Below are positions 1-9,189 of a stretch of DNA of 45,935 nucleotides, in pieces. Source of the stretch: an uncultured Clostridia bacterium (GTDB lineage: Bacteria > Bacillota > Clostridia > Christensenellales > CAG-314). The notes under the pieces were generated by a model, which was not told the DNA's origin, searched no databases, and worked only from the letters and a program-made list of their open reading frames with translations. How positions within the stretch are numbered: position 1 is the first letter of the stretch; each line of letters starts with the position of its first letter. A program made the position numbers and the translations under genes. The DNA is taken from the NCBI GenBank assembly GCA_947630455.1, contig CANRHP010000007.1, forward strand, positions 1 through 45,935, in the 5' to 3' direction.

Positions 1-48
1 ACGCGACCAGCTTGGAAGGCTGGGATTCTACCATTGAACTACACCCGC
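1..48 (-). tRNA. tRNA-Gly (anticodon TCC), 5' part only
   Basis: Read on the minus strand from 48, the sequence starts GCGGGTGT and gives an acceptor 5' strand, a D-arm with AATGGTA, an anticodon stem CCAGC/GCTGG and a seven-base loop CTTCCAA. The anticodon is TCC at 16-14, so this is a glycine tRNA. The T-arm and 3' acceptor strand lie beyond the left edge. It has its own strong promoter, so it is transcribed separately from the operon to its right. Confidence 0.93.
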
Positions 49-65
49 ACTTCAACAGCCCTTTT

Positions 66-94
66 ATTATATCCTACGCGACAAAAACTGTCAA
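66..94 (-). promoter_or_regulatory. sigma-A promoter for the tRNA-Gly gene
   Basis: On the minus strand TTGACA (94-89), a 17-base spacer and TATAAT (71-66) form a perfect consensus promoter. The predicted transcription start near 59 is about 11 bases before the mature tRNA 5' end. A weak hairpin at 116-139 (AGCAAAAT/ATTTTGCT) overlaps the stop codon of the upstream gene and may end that operon. Confidence 0.88.
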
Positions 95-138
95 CAATTT
101 GAAGTCATTTTTTATAGCAAAATAATCAAAAATTTTGC

Positions 139-1332
139 TTATACCAGCTTGCGCTGCTTATACAGTTTTATAAGTAAATTTTGAGTATCCGAAAAACGAA
201 TGACATTGACCACCGGCTTATCGTATTTATCTTTTTCGCCGGTATTTTCCACCTCACCGGGTTTTACGTAACTGTTCGTGCCGCCTTCCTGCTTTTGCAG
301 CTTGAGGTACAAATTATTGAAAAACTCGCCTATTCTATCCAAAGTATCGAATTGGCTCCACACTTCACTGTAATTCTGTCGCTCAACAATTATACCCTCG
401 TCCACTTTAGAACGCAAAATTCTGACCGTATCGCTTGTATCCGGATACTGATCTACAAGGCTGATAGCAGAACTGATACATTGAACCAACGCGCCGTAAC
501 GTATATACGGATCATCGCTGGTAAGACAGACATACTGTCCCACCAAGTCAGCTTCGTATTCGCGCATAACTCCCTTGCCATGTGCCATCTCATGTCCAAG
601 AGTTGCGGGCAAATACAACATAGCGTTGACATTTATATTTGCCTCGCCAAAAGGTGCAAAAAAGACGCCGGTAATGCCCAACTCGCTCATAATCGTTTTG
701 TTTATTATTTTCTTGCCGTGCGGTGTGTAGGAAGAAAAATATTTACTATCCAATTTGCGGTATTCTTTGTCAAGTATATCAGACATTTCCTTGACAGAGT
801 ACGGGAAAACAATATTCCCATTTGAGTCATGTACCGTTGCATGATATGCTTCGTTGGCTTTATCAATAATGTACTCGGCTATTTCTATTGCTTCATCCAC
901 CGTCAAGTCGTCACCGGAGTACTCCTCATATACACTTGTAGGCAGCTCCGCCCTATTGTAAGCAAAGCTTGCCGTTGCCGTATAGATGTTCAAGAAGGAA
1001 AACACGCAAATTGCCACTATTACAAGCGCTGTCAATGATTTATACCACTTATGCTTACATAGCAATATTATTTCTATAACCACAAATGCAATTGCGCCGA
1101 GAATCACCACGATCAAAAACAACTCATAAAAGCTGACGGGTATCCACCCCAATACATTTCCAAAAACAAAAATCCATGCTCGTGATAGCGTCGTAGCGAA
1201 AAATTCACAAATATTTTTGTTTAACGTCAACAGCATCAAAATAGCAAAAAGCACAATCAAAGCGCTCAAAACTATTACACGCCGAATTAAACTTTTTTTA
1301 TGATTATTTTCTTTTTGCGATTCTTTTTTCAT
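139..1332 (-). CDS. DUF3810 family membrane zinc peptidase-like protein
   Basis: This 397-residue protein has a basic N-terminus and three membrane segments (about residues 18-37, 64-92 and 100-120), followed by a domain containing HEMAH at 247-251 and EYEAD at 258-262. That is the HExxH...E arrangement of zincin metallopeptidases, as in the DUF3810 family. The substrate is unknown. The peptidase domain probably faces outward, but topology is an inference. It starts with ATG 12 bases after the hemZ stop codon and is the last gene of the secD-recJ-rel-hemZ operon. The Shine-Dalgarno sequence is weak (GGATGAG), so it may depend on translation of hemZ. Confidence 0.85.
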   Translation of the reverse strand: MKKESQKENNHKKSLIRRVIVLSALIVLFAILMLLTLNKNICEFFATTLSRAWIFVFGNVLGWIPVSFYELFLIVVILGAIAFVVIEIILLCKHKWYKSLTALVIVAICVFSFLNIYTATASFAYNRAELPTSVYEEYSGDDLTVDEAIEIAEYIIDKANEAYHATVHDSNGNIVFPYSVKEMSDILDKEYRKLDSKYFSSYTPHGKKIINKTIMSELGITGVFFAPFGEANINVNAMLYLPATLGHEMAHGKGVMREYEADLVGQYVCLTSDDPYIRYGALVQCISSAISLVDQYPDTSDTVRILRSKVDEGIIVERQNYSEVWSQFDTLDRIGEFFNNLYLKLQKQEGGTNSYVKPGEVENTGEKDKYDKPVVNVIRFSDTQNLLIKLYKQRKLV

Positions 1333-1344
1333 GTTTAGTCGTTC

Positions 1345-2739
1345 TCATCCGAACAGTTGAAATTTTTTGTTGAGATAGTTGTCGCCACGTTCTATATAGG
1401 TAATAACATCTTTGGCATTTGCCGCCCGCTCTATACGATTTTCGGCTGAAAGAATACGTTTGGAAATAGCATTCGCACCGCAGGCAAGAATATCGGATAC
1501 TTCTTCCATTATACCAATGTTGTACAGACAGGCTTTGCCCGGTTTACAATACCCAACATTTTCAAGATTTTCTGCCATATATTTTTGTCTGTACATATAG
1601 TATGGCATATAACCTGCAGCATAAAGCCTTTCTCGAGAATAATCCACCATTCTGCCAACATCGCATGCGCCGTAACTTTGTTCTTTAAGAACACTGCCGT
1701 GTTTTAAAGCAAGCGTATGTACTGTAATATTATCCGGCTGAAGGGCAATTGCTTCATCCACACTGTGGCAGAACATTGCGAAATTCTCCGTTGGCAATCC
1801 CGCAATAAGGTCCATATTTACCACAAAGCCATATTTTTGTGCCAACGCATATTTATCGTAAATATCTGCTACGCTGTGTTTGCGTCCAATAACATCCAAT
1901 ACCGATTGATTGAATGTCTGAGGGTTTATTGATATGCGCTGCACACCGTGGTTCTTCAGTACGGTCAACTTGTCCGTATCTATTGTATCCGGGCGCCCGG
2001 CTTCTACTGTATACTCAACCGGCTTTATTTCTATGCAAGACATCAGCTCGTCCAACTGCAAAGCGCTCAGCGAAGTAGGCGTTCCGCCCCCGAAATACAC
2101 ATTGTTTACGATAATTTTTTTGTTTTGAGCAAATTGGAGCGTTGCCTTTATATCCTGCTTGAGCGCAAGAATATAAGGATCGACGTATTTTCCGAGACGA
2201 CCGATTTCTCCGCTGGTAAAGGAGCAATAACTGCATCGGCTTACACAAAACGGTATACCAACATATAAATCTGCACAACCTTCTCTGTGTTTACGTAATT
2301 CACCTTGCGTGGCAAGTATATCAGCAACAAGATTGGTTTTTGTTTCTGAAACGCCCAATATTTCTATGAAGGTTTTGCGCCAATCAAGCCCTTCGCGTTC
2401 CAATTGATCGGCGAGTTTTGTAGGACGTATACCAGTAAGGCTGCCCCACGGCATTTGTTTTCCCGTAAGTTTAACCAACAGATTGTACATTGACAGCTTG
2501 GCATAACGTTTTCGCAAACGCAATGCCTGCAGCTCGTCGGTATTTGCTGTATCTGTTTGCAGTTTTTCGCTAAGCTCTGCGCTCCGCGCCACATAGAAGA
2601 AAACGCTTCCGTCCTGTTGCTCAATCAACGACAAATCACAGAGCGCGACATCTTCCACCAATATGCTGTCTATAAAAAACAGCTTGACTACGTCATTGAT
2701 TTCAGCAGGAAAGCAAAAATTTGTATATAATTTAGTCAT
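1345..2739 (-). CDS. hemZ: HemZ-type radical SAM protein (coproporphyrinogen dehydrogenase-like)
   Basis: This is a radical SAM enzyme of the oxygen-independent coproporphyrinogen oxidase superfamily. The 4Fe-4S motif CxxxCxxC (sequence CVSRCSYC) is at about residues 165-172 and the GGGTP motif follows. The N-terminal extension carries WGSLTGIRPTK at about 98-108, which is typical of the Firmicutes HemZ subfamily rather than HemN or HemW. I chose the ATG at 2739. It lies one base after the rel stop codon and has AAGG about 7 bases upstream. A longer in-frame start at 2763 would overlap rel and has no ribosome site. The in vivo substrate of HemZ in anaerobes is not settled. Confidence 0.88.
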   Translation of the reverse strand: MTKLYTNFCFPAEINDVVKLFFIDSILVEDVALCDLSLIEQQDGSVFFYVARSAELSEKLQTDTANTDELQALRLRKRYAKLSMYNLLVKLTGKQMPWGSLTGIRPTKLADQLEREGLDWRKTFIEILGVSETKTNLVADILATQGELRKHREGCADLYVGIPFCVSRCSYCSFTSGEIGRLGKYVDPYILALKQDIKATLQFAQNKKIIVNNVYFGGGTPTSLSALQLDELMSCIEIKPVEYTVEAGRPDTIDTDKLTVLKNHGVQRISINPQTFNQSVLDVIGRKHSVADIYDKYALAQKYGFVVNMDLIAGLPTENFAMFCHSVDEAIALQPDNITVHTLALKHGSVLKEQSYGACDVGRMVDYSRERLYAAGYMPYYMYRQKYMAENLENVGYCKPGKACLYNIGIMEEVSDILACGANAISKRILSAENRIERAANAKDVITYIERGDNYLNKKFQLFG

Positions 2740-2740
2740 A

Positions 2741-4930
2741 TCAGCCTTGTGTACGGTACACATTTATAACCGCGGGAATGGCAAGCAGCCTATTCATCAA
2801 CGCATTGGTTTGCTCATGATTTGATATCTCTACCGTTATTGTTGCAACGGCATTTCCTTTACGATCCTTGCGTGCATTTATTGCAACAAACGAAAGCCCC
2901 TCATTGGTTATCACCTTGGTAATATCCGCAAAAACGCCGCCCTTATCCTCTGCAATTATCTCCACAGTGACAGGGAATGTGGTTTTGTCATTCATATTAG
3001 CCCATTCCGCCTTTACTATACGTTCCGGTTCCATATTCTTCAGGGCAGGGCAATCCGCACGGTGTACGCAAACGCCTCTACCGCGCGAAATATAGCCCAC
3101 AATTTCGTCTCCGGGCACAGGTGAACAACACCTGGAAAAACGCACCAAAAGGTTCTCTACGCCCTTTATGATAACAGATTTTTCTTTGTTGCCTCCTTCC
3201 TGTTTTTTGCGGATATTTTGCTGCGTTTTTATTTTTTCCGCAACTTCCTTGTTTCCGGAAATGAGCTTAATAACTACTTGGTTAAGCGATAGGCTTCCGT
3301 ATCCCACTGCTGCATACATCTCATCCACGCTTACAAGCATGTATCTATCGCAGACAGACTGTATAGCTTCGGGCGTCAACAATTCCGAAGGGGTTATTCC
3401 GCGATGACGGATTTCCCTCTCTATCATATTTTTTCCGGTACGAATATACTCATCCTTCAACTCACGTTTGAAAAATTGACGTATTTTTGATTTTGCGGAT
3501 GGGGTTTTTACAATTTTCAGCCAATCGTGCGATGGTCCCTTTGCATTGGGATTGGTCATAACCTCTACCGTATCACCTGTGGAAAGAGGCGTATCCAACG
3601 GCACTATTTTATTGTTTATCTTTATACCTACGCATTTGTTGCCCACTTGACTGTGTATAAGATAGGCAAAGTCCAAACCGGTTGCCTCGGCAGGCAAAAT
3701 TTTGACATCACCGTTGGGAGTAAATACATATACCTCATTGGTATTGGAAATGTCCTTGCGTATAAGGTCCAAAAACTCGGTGCTATCCCTAAGGTCGTCA
3801 TTGTAGGACAGCACTTCCTTAACCCATCCAAGCTTATCATCCATTTCCGTTGCGCCGCTTATACCTTCCTTATACTTCCAATGCGCGGCAATACCGTATT
3901 CAGCCACCTTGTGCATCTCATGGGTGCGAATTTGCACCTCTATAGGATAGGTGTGCGGTCCGATTTCAAAAATGACCGTCGTGTGTAGCGATTGATACAT
4001 ATTCGGCTTAGGTACGGCAATGTAGTCCTTAAAACGCCCCGGCATAGGTTTCCAGCGGGCATGAATCGCACCAAGTACAGCGTAACAATCCTTAATTGTG
4101 TCCACAATGACGCGCACTGCCGTCAAGTCGTATACCTGTTCCAGGGTCTTATTTTGTCGGCGCATTTTTTTGTATATAGAATAAAAATGCTTTGTCCTGC
4201 CGTAAATATCGAAATCTTTTATTTTGTTTGCATTAAGTTCTGACTTGACCTGTTCGATGAAGGAATCAACAATTTCCTCCCGTTCCTGTTTTTTTAATGC
4301 AATTCCATCGCTGATTTCCGTATAAGCATTGTTGTCGAGGTATTTAAGACACAAATCTTCCAGCTCAGTCTTGATGGATGAAATACCGAGTCTTCCCGCT
4401 ATTGGTGCAAAGATATCCAGCGTTTCTCTGGCGATAACTTGCTGTTTTTCGGGAGAAAGATACATAAGCGACCGCATATTGTGCAGTCTGTCCGCAAGCT
4501 TAATGAGCATAACTCTTATATCTTTTGCCATAGCAAAAAACATTTTTCTCATATTTTCCGCTTGCTCTTCTTCCTTGTTGTGAAACTGGATTTTTTCAAG
4601 CTTTGTCACACCTGCGACAAGATTGGCAATTTCATCGCCGAATTTATTGCGCAAATCCTCATCGGTAATATAAGTATCTTCTACTGTGTCGTGCAACAAT
4701 GCTGCGCAAATCGTGGGGACGTCCATGCCCATATCTATCAAAATATCCGCTACGATCACAGGATGAGTAATATAAGGTCTGCCGCTTGCGCGAAACTGCC
4801 CTTGATGAGCCTTGAACGCCACTTGATAAGCGTCCTCTATCCTGTTTATTTCGTACGCATGATAATAATGTTTGACCTTTGATAAGAAATTGTTGATTGT
4901 AACTTCTGCTTTTTCCTGTTCTGTATTCAT
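2741..4930 (-). CDS. rel: bifunctional (p)ppGpp synthetase/hydrolase Rel
   Basis: This 729-residue enzyme makes and degrades (p)ppGpp in the stringent response. The hydrolase domain has its metal-binding residues intact (H56, H80-D81, D147). The synthetase domain spans about 240-360 and contains YQSLHT and EVQIRT. A TGS domain follows at about 405-465 and a C-terminal ACT domain at about 655-729. The full Rel architecture suggests both activities and ribosome-dependent control. It starts three bases after the recJ stop. In many Firmicutes the adenine phosphoribosyltransferase gene apt lies between recJ and rel; here it does not. Confidence 0.96.
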   Translation of the reverse strand: MNTEQEKAEVTINNFLSKVKHYYHAYEINRIEDAYQVAFKAHQGQFRASGRPYITHPVIVADILIDMGMDVPTICAALLHDTVEDTYITDEDLRNKFGDEIANLVAGVTKLEKIQFHNKEEEQAENMRKMFFAMAKDIRVMLIKLADRLHNMRSLMYLSPEKQQVIARETLDIFAPIAGRLGISSIKTELEDLCLKYLDNNAYTEISDGIALKKQEREEIVDSFIEQVKSELNANKIKDFDIYGRTKHFYSIYKKMRRQNKTLEQVYDLTAVRVIVDTIKDCYAVLGAIHARWKPMPGRFKDYIAVPKPNMYQSLHTTVIFEIGPHTYPIEVQIRTHEMHKVAEYGIAAHWKYKEGISGATEMDDKLGWVKEVLSYNDDLRDSTEFLDLIRKDISNTNEVYVFTPNGDVKILPAEATGLDFAYLIHSQVGNKCVGIKINNKIVPLDTPLSTGDTVEVMTNPNAKGPSHDWLKIVKTPSAKSKIRQFFKRELKDEYIRTGKNMIEREIRHRGITPSELLTPEAIQSVCDRYMLVSVDEMYAAVGYGSLSLNQVVIKLISGNKEVAEKIKTQQNIRKKQEGGNKEKSVIIKGVENLLVRFSRCCSPVPGDEIVGYISRGRGVCVHRADCPALKNMEPERIVKAEWANMNDKTTFPVTVEIIAEDKGGVFADITKVITNEGLSFVAINARKDRKGNAVATITVEISNHEQTNALMNRLLAIPAVINVYRTQG

Positions 4931-4933
4931 AAT

Positions 4934-7192
4934 TCACCGTTTTTGAAATGCTTGAAATATCAAGGAATCCGTCAAATTCTTTTTTGTAGTGTTGTCAAAA
5001 GATATATTGTAATTATCCATGATCGTTATTATTTTCAATTCCTCAAACACACGCAGCGCCACAACAAACTGAGCATAGGAAAGCTTCGCTGTCAAATATT
5101 TGTCGTATACAGCCTTTAGATTTTCAAACTTACTTTTTTTTCGCAAAGCCGAATAGACCGCAGTGCAAATATCCCTGGTCAAAACCAACTCGTAAAGCTC
5201 TTTGCGTGCCGGTTTGACTTCTACGTAAATTGCATTTTCAATAATTCGTGTAAAGCCATTTTTTGCAAAATACACCACCTTATCGAACCGGTCGAATGCA
5301 TATCCGTCAAGGGGTGACACAACCACAGCTTTCGACTTGCCGCTATCAAAAAATACATCCACATAAAAGTCTTCCAGCGGCAGCTTGTCAACATAACTCA
5401 AATAGGTTTCAAAATCATCGAAAACCACAGCGACGCTGTCGCCCGAAATCGCCTCAAGAGCGCCGTTTTCGTTTGCGGTTGAACACACAGTCGGCAAAAA
5501 GCTTTTTAGCAAATTCAGCCTGTAAAACTCGTCAAAACACAAGGAATTTTCCAAAGAGATATCCTCTATGATCCCGCAAATATTGTGAGTGTAGCTGTCC
5601 GTTTCAAGAGAACATATCAAATCCACATTGGCTCCATTTTTAATAAACGGAGCATAAACGCCGTATTTGAAAAATCCCTTTATCTCCAACCCGCAAGCTA
5701 GCGTCGCAGATAAATGAGCCGCTTCCTTACCAAACGAATTGGCAAACCTTACGCTGTCGGTAACCCGGCAAACAATTTTATCCTGTGGAAGCATTGGTTG
5801 AAGTTTATTTGTCAAAGATAGGATTTCCTGCGCATTGCAATCTTCACCAAGAACAACGTCGAAATACGGACGAGTTTCAAAAAGTCCCGCGTCACAATCA
5901 TTCAACACCTGCGCGAGCCTTCGATGAAATTCATCAATTCTGCACGCTGCCACACTGAAACCAACCGACGCCCTGTGTCCTCCGAATTTAATCAAACAAT
6001 CCTTGCATTGCGAAAATACATCATACAGATTTATGGCGTCGATACCGCGCGCCGAGCCGACAAAGCTGTCGCCGTCCAAAGTCATGATAATCGCAGGTAA
6101 TTTGTATTTTTCTTTATAACGGGACGCTACAATACCAAGTAATCCATGCGGCCACTTGTCACTGTACAAAAATACCATTCTTTCATGTGCAATAGTTTTT
6201 GCATTGCACATGGCGTCGGATTGCGCGGTAATTTCTTCCAATATCTGTTTACGCTTATCATTAAGCTCCAACAAGCGATTGATCTTGCTTTGTTCAACAC
6301 TGTCTCGCCCGAGCAACACATCCAGTGCAGCACGAGGAGAACCCACTCGTCCGGCGGCATTGATCTTTGGAGCCAAACGCATTGCAACATCATTAGCGGT
6401 AATCTCAGCGGAACAATTGGATTGTTCCGCAAGACGACGAAGACTCTTGTGCCTCATGTTTGCAAGTCCCAATTTTACAAGCGCACGGTTTTCATCCTGC
6501 ATTGGCATGATATCGCCGATAGTACCTACACAAGCCAAATCACTGTAATTGGCAGCAATATCCCTTCCTGCAAGCGCTTCTACCAATTTCCAAGCAACTC
6601 CCGCGCCGGCAAGATACGGAAACGGATACCCCAATTTGGGGTTGACACAAATACAATCCGGCAAGTTGTCGGGAAGCTCGTGGTGATCGGTCACAATAAC
6701 TTCTACACCCAACTCCGATGCGATCCTGTTGACATCTTCTGCGTTGGAAATGCCGCAGTCGACGGTTATCACCAAATCGTAGAAATCCTTCTGAAAAGCC
6801 TGCAAAACGTTGTCCGCATGCAAGCCATAACCCTCGTCGCGCGTCGGAACGATCACGTCGTTGGCAATTCCGTTATCGGAAAAATACAAGGATAAAATAC
6901 TGCTTGCCGTCAACCCGTCCGCGTCGTAATCGCCGTAAATAAGTATTTTGCCTCCACATTCCATAACATAATTGATTGTTTCCACGGCGGTATCCATATT
7001 CGCCATTTCGAAGGGCGAATGAAAAACATCCCTGTCGTTGACAAAATCATCGTAATTCTGTTCGCAAATACCGCGCGAGGCAAGCACCTCCGCAACAGCG
7101 CGCGAAAGTCCTTCGTTTTGCAAATATTTAACGGCTTGTTCATCCACAACGGGACGTTTGACATATTTTTGTTTCATATTTATAGAAAACAT
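4934..7192 (-). CDS. recJ: single-stranded-DNA-specific exonuclease RecJ
   Basis: RecJ is a 5'-3' single-strand exonuclease of the DHH phosphoesterase family acting in recombination and mismatch repair. Motif DYDADG is at 88-93, TDHHE at 168-172 and the DHHA1 motif GGHRASVGFS at 404-413. At 752 residues it is longer than minimal RecJ and carries the C-terminal extension common in Firmicutes. The ATG at 7192 has AGAAGG five bases upstream, but that site lies in the descending arm of a strong hairpin. An internal ATG at 7177 has no ribosome site. The gene sits between the secD-like gene and rel. Confidence 0.95.
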   Translation of the reverse strand: MFSINMKQKYVKRPVVDEQAVKYLQNEGLSRAVAEVLASRGICEQNYDDFVNDRDVFHSPFEMANMDTAVETINYVMECGGKILIYGDYDADGLTASSILSLYFSDNGIANDVIVPTRDEGYGLHADNVLQAFQKDFYDLVITVDCGISNAEDVNRIASELGVEVIVTDHHELPDNLPDCICVNPKLGYPFPYLAGAGVAWKLVEALAGRDIAANYSDLACVGTIGDIMPMQDENRALVKLGLANMRHKSLRRLAEQSNCSAEITANDVAMRLAPKINAAGRVGSPRAALDVLLGRDSVEQSKINRLLELNDKRKQILEEITAQSDAMCNAKTIAHERMVFLYSDKWPHGLLGIVASRYKEKYKLPAIIMTLDGDSFVGSARGIDAINLYDVFSQCKDCLIKFGGHRASVGFSVAACRIDEFHRRLAQVLNDCDAGLFETRPYFDVVLGEDCNAQEILSLTNKLQPMLPQDKIVCRVTDSVRFANSFGKEAAHLSATLACGLEIKGFFKYGVYAPFIKNGANVDLICSLETDSYTHNICGIIEDISLENSLCFDEFYRLNLLKSFLPTVCSTANENGALEAISGDSVAVVFDDFETYLSYVDKLPLEDFYVDVFFDSGKSKAVVVSPLDGYAFDRFDKVVYFAKNGFTRIIENAIYVEVKPARKELYELVLTRDICTAVYSALRKKSKFENLKAVYDKYLTAKLSYAQFVVALRVFEELKIITIMDNYNISFDNTTKKNLTDSLIFQAFQKR

Positions 7193-7221
7193 AGCAGCCT
7201 TCTATTAAGTAGAAGGCTGCT
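7193..7221 (-). promoter_or_regulatory. hairpin enclosing the recJ ribosome-binding site
   Basis: The 12-base arms 7193-7204 and 7210-7221 are perfect reverse complements around a 5-base loop. On the minus-strand transcript the descending arm contains the only recJ Shine-Dalgarno sequence (AGAAGG) and ends exactly at the ATG. The coding sequence that follows begins ATGTTTTC. The hairpin could block ribosome entry, act as a weak terminator after the secD-like gene, or protect processed mRNA ends. Confidence 0.75.
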
Positions 7222-7241
7222 TACATATCGGTTGAATATTG

Positions 7242-8567
7242 TTATTTTCTTGCTTTGGTTCTATTACTCTTCACATCGAAGAAAGGAACAATCAAAAGAG
7301 CAAACAGTCTGTTGAGTCCGAACGTCACAATAAGCGACAGCACCGCGCCATAAACGAATGCGTTGCCCAACGGTGCGGTAACGAGAGTCGGGATTACCCA
7401 AAGAATTATACCCAGTACCAACAACGCGCCATGAGCTATAAGAGATATCAACAAATCCTTGCGGTTGTCACGACTAAATGAAAGCGCTTGATATCTTGCG
7501 ACAGAATAATTTTTGTTACCGTCAACCATCAGCTTGCGTACCTTTTCGAAAGCAAGCGCACTGAACACCGTCATAAACGCATATGCGAGAATAACGCCTA
7601 TACCCATCGCCACATTGAATATCTCAAGGTGTACAAGCGCGCCGAAAAACATAAATACGAACACGGCAAGAGCTTGTGTAATGATGGGGATCAGTCCTAT
7701 CGACTTGTAGCGTACAGCAAAGAAGATAAAACTTGCAAGAACTATTGCACCGAAAACAACCAGATAAATCAAGCCGCCGAGCTTATTTTCGATGGTTTCG
7801 GTACTCCCTTCTTGTGTTAGGGTGGCGTTGAGCGCACCGCTGCTTATGTATGCGTTCATTGCTCTTGCATGTTCTTCGCTTGTAGATTCATCCGTATAAG
7901 CGTAGGTGATTTGCAGCTCGCTTCCCGTCCAATATACCCAGGTTTCAACTGTACCGTCGATTGCCACCGTATAAGGAGTGCTTTCTGCAAGCTCTTCGGC
8001 AAGCTTTGAACCTTCTTTAGTGAGACGAACTCTGCAAATATACAAAGTTACATCCTGATTGATATAGCTGCGAACGCTTGCGCGGCGAAAATGTTCCTGC
8101 GTCAGGACAACGCTGTCTTGCGAATAGCTTGGACTGTTTGAATAGTTGACGTTTAAAATTTCCACCTTACCGTTTACGATAACGTTGTTAAGGATTGTTT
8201 GCGCAGATGGCTTTACACTTGTATTAGTGTTGTCAGATTTGGGAATTTCCACAGTAACAAAGCCGGAAGCTTCATTGTAGTCAACCTTCGATCCATAGTA
8301 GCCGTAGGTTTTTTCAAGACGTGTTTTCAAAGCATTAACAACGCTTTCACCTTTTGTTCCTTCATCGAGCTTTATACTGTATGTTGCTTTAACTGTATCT
8401 GTAAATGCGCCACTCTTTTGTGTAACGGTATACGCCGATTGATAATAATCACCGACTTCATTTACTTCGAAGTTGGGAATAAAGCAAAAAACACCTAATG
8501 TTACCGTAACTGCCAGCACAAGGCAAAGCAGTAACGAAACCAATATTTTCTTTGTTTGTACAGTCAT
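7242..8567 (-). CDS. divergent SecD-like export protein (no SecF partner here)
   Basis: The protein has 441 residues: an N-terminal membrane segment (about 8-30), a long extracytoplasmic region similar to the SecD P1 domain, and five C-terminal membrane segments from about residue 265. It occupies the usual secD position upstream of recJ. SecD and SecF normally work together with SecYEG and YajC to drive protein release. The region of the usual SecD VDANVLIFERI motif reads GVILAYAF...ALAFEKVRK, so the basic end is kept but the acidic residue is lost. No secF follows; the next gene is recJ. AAGGAG precedes the ATG by 8 bases. A retained role in export is inference. Confidence 0.8.
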   Translation of the reverse strand: MTVQTKKILVSLLLCLVLAVTVTLGVFCFIPNFEVNEVGDYYQSAYTVTQKSGAFTDTVKATYSIKLDEGTKGESVVNALKTRLEKTYGYYGSKVDYNEASGFVTVEIPKSDNTNTSVKPSAQTILNNVIVNGKVEILNVNYSNSPSYSQDSVVLTQEHFRRASVRSYINQDVTLYICRVRLTKEGSKLAEELAESTPYTVAIDGTVETWVYWTGSELQITYAYTDESTSEEHARAMNAYISSGALNATLTQEGSTETIENKLGGLIYLVVFGAIVLASFIFFAVRYKSIGLIPIITQALAVFVFMFFGALVHLEIFNVAMGIGVILAYAFMTVFSALAFEKVRKLMVDGNKNYSVARYQALSFSRDNRKDLLISLIAHGALLVLGIILWVIPTLVTAPLGNAFVYGAVLSLIVTFGLNRLFALLIVPFFDVKSNRTKARK

Positions 8568-8605
8568 TGTGAGTCTCCTTGACTTTTGCCTAACTTAACC
8601 ATTTT

Positions 8606-8634
8606 ATTATAGTATCAGTTGGCAAATTAGTCAA
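8606..8634 (-). promoter_or_regulatory. sigma-A promoter of the secD-recJ-rel-hemZ operon
   Basis: TTGACT (8634-8629), a 17-base spacer and TATAAT (8611-8606) lie on the minus strand. The predicted start is about 30 bases before the secD-like ATG, leaving room for its AAGGAG site. Confidence 0.88.
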
Positions 8635-8671
8635 TTGTTTTTTTCAATAATGAATACAATAATTATTTTAT

Positions 8672-8708
8672 AATATAAAAACGGCGCAGTCAAAACCAAC
8701 TGCGCCGT
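8672..8708 (-). terminator. intrinsic terminator after the TIGR04086 gene
   Basis: The arms ACGGCGCAGT and ACTGCGCCGT (8681-8690 and 8699-8708) form a perfect 10-bp stem with an 8-base loop. On the minus strand it is followed by a U-rich run. It separates this transcript from the secD operon promoter. Confidence 0.88.
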
Positions 8709-8767
8709 ACGGAATACTTGTACGAAATTTAAAAATAATATTCAGACTAATGTGTGATGCGACCTTA

Positions 8768-9142
8768 TCACGCAGCTTTGCGGCTTTTTATAAGAGCGAT
8801 CACAATTGCCACTACGAGCGATATTCCCAGATCCAATGCAATTTGTCCGAAATGAAATTGTCCGCCCATAATGGCAAAAAGTGCTAATGAAAGCGCCCAA
8901 AACAATACCGCACCGATGATGGCTTTGAGTAAAAACTTTTCATCCTTTACGGAAATAAGCGTGCCCAATGTTACTGCCGCAATCTTGATTACCTGATTGA
9001 TAATAGGCAAAGCTTTATCACCGATATTACATAATTTGGCAATAAGCGCCAATAACAATATTCCTATGCAGGAAAAAACCAACGACAAAAGTCCCGCTTT
9101 GACGGATTGTAAAACAATAGATTTCTTAGCACTTGCTTCCAT
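8768..9142 (-). CDS. TIGR04086 family (YrzE-like) membrane protein
   Basis: This 124-residue, very hydrophobic protein has four predicted membrane segments and a basic KSRKAA end. Its size, topology and position next to yajC match the TIGR04086 membrane protein family of Firmicutes. The function of the family is unknown; its genomic link with YajC and Sec genes suggests the cell envelope. The ATG at 9142 has GGAGG seven bases upstream, but that site is fully paired in the hairpin described next. It may have its own promoter in the 3' end of yajC. Confidence 0.75.
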   Translation of the reverse strand: MEASAKKSIVLQSVKAGLLSLVFSCIGILLLALIAKLCNIGDKALPIINQVIKIAAVTLGTLISVKDEKFLLKAIIGAVLFWALSLALFAIMGGQFHFGQIALDLGISLVVAIVIALIKSRKAA

Positions 9143-9149
9143 AAAAACA

Positions 9150-9181
9150 CCTCCGAATAGCTAATAAATTCTATTCGGAGG
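9150..9181 (-). promoter_or_regulatory. 5' UTR hairpin burying the Shine-Dalgarno of the TIGR04086 gene
   Basis: The arms CCTCCGAATAG and CTATTCGGAGG form a perfect 11-bp stem with a 10-base loop. On the minus-strand RNA the last five bases of the stem, GGAGG, are the ribosome site, followed by TGTTTTT and the ATG. With the promoter at 9190, almost the whole leader is this hairpin. It may be a thermosensor-like or protein-controlled switch, or a terminator for yajC that also supplies a ribosome site. Confidence 0.75.
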
Positions 9182-9189
9182 AAGCTTGT

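Noticed and set aside
181-825. Plus-strand frame of 214 codons opposite the DUF3810 gene
   Set aside because: It is antisense to a well-supported gene and gives a low-quality sequence without a ribosome site. The same holds for the other long plus-strand frames opposite minus-strand genes between 1.4 and 36 kb.
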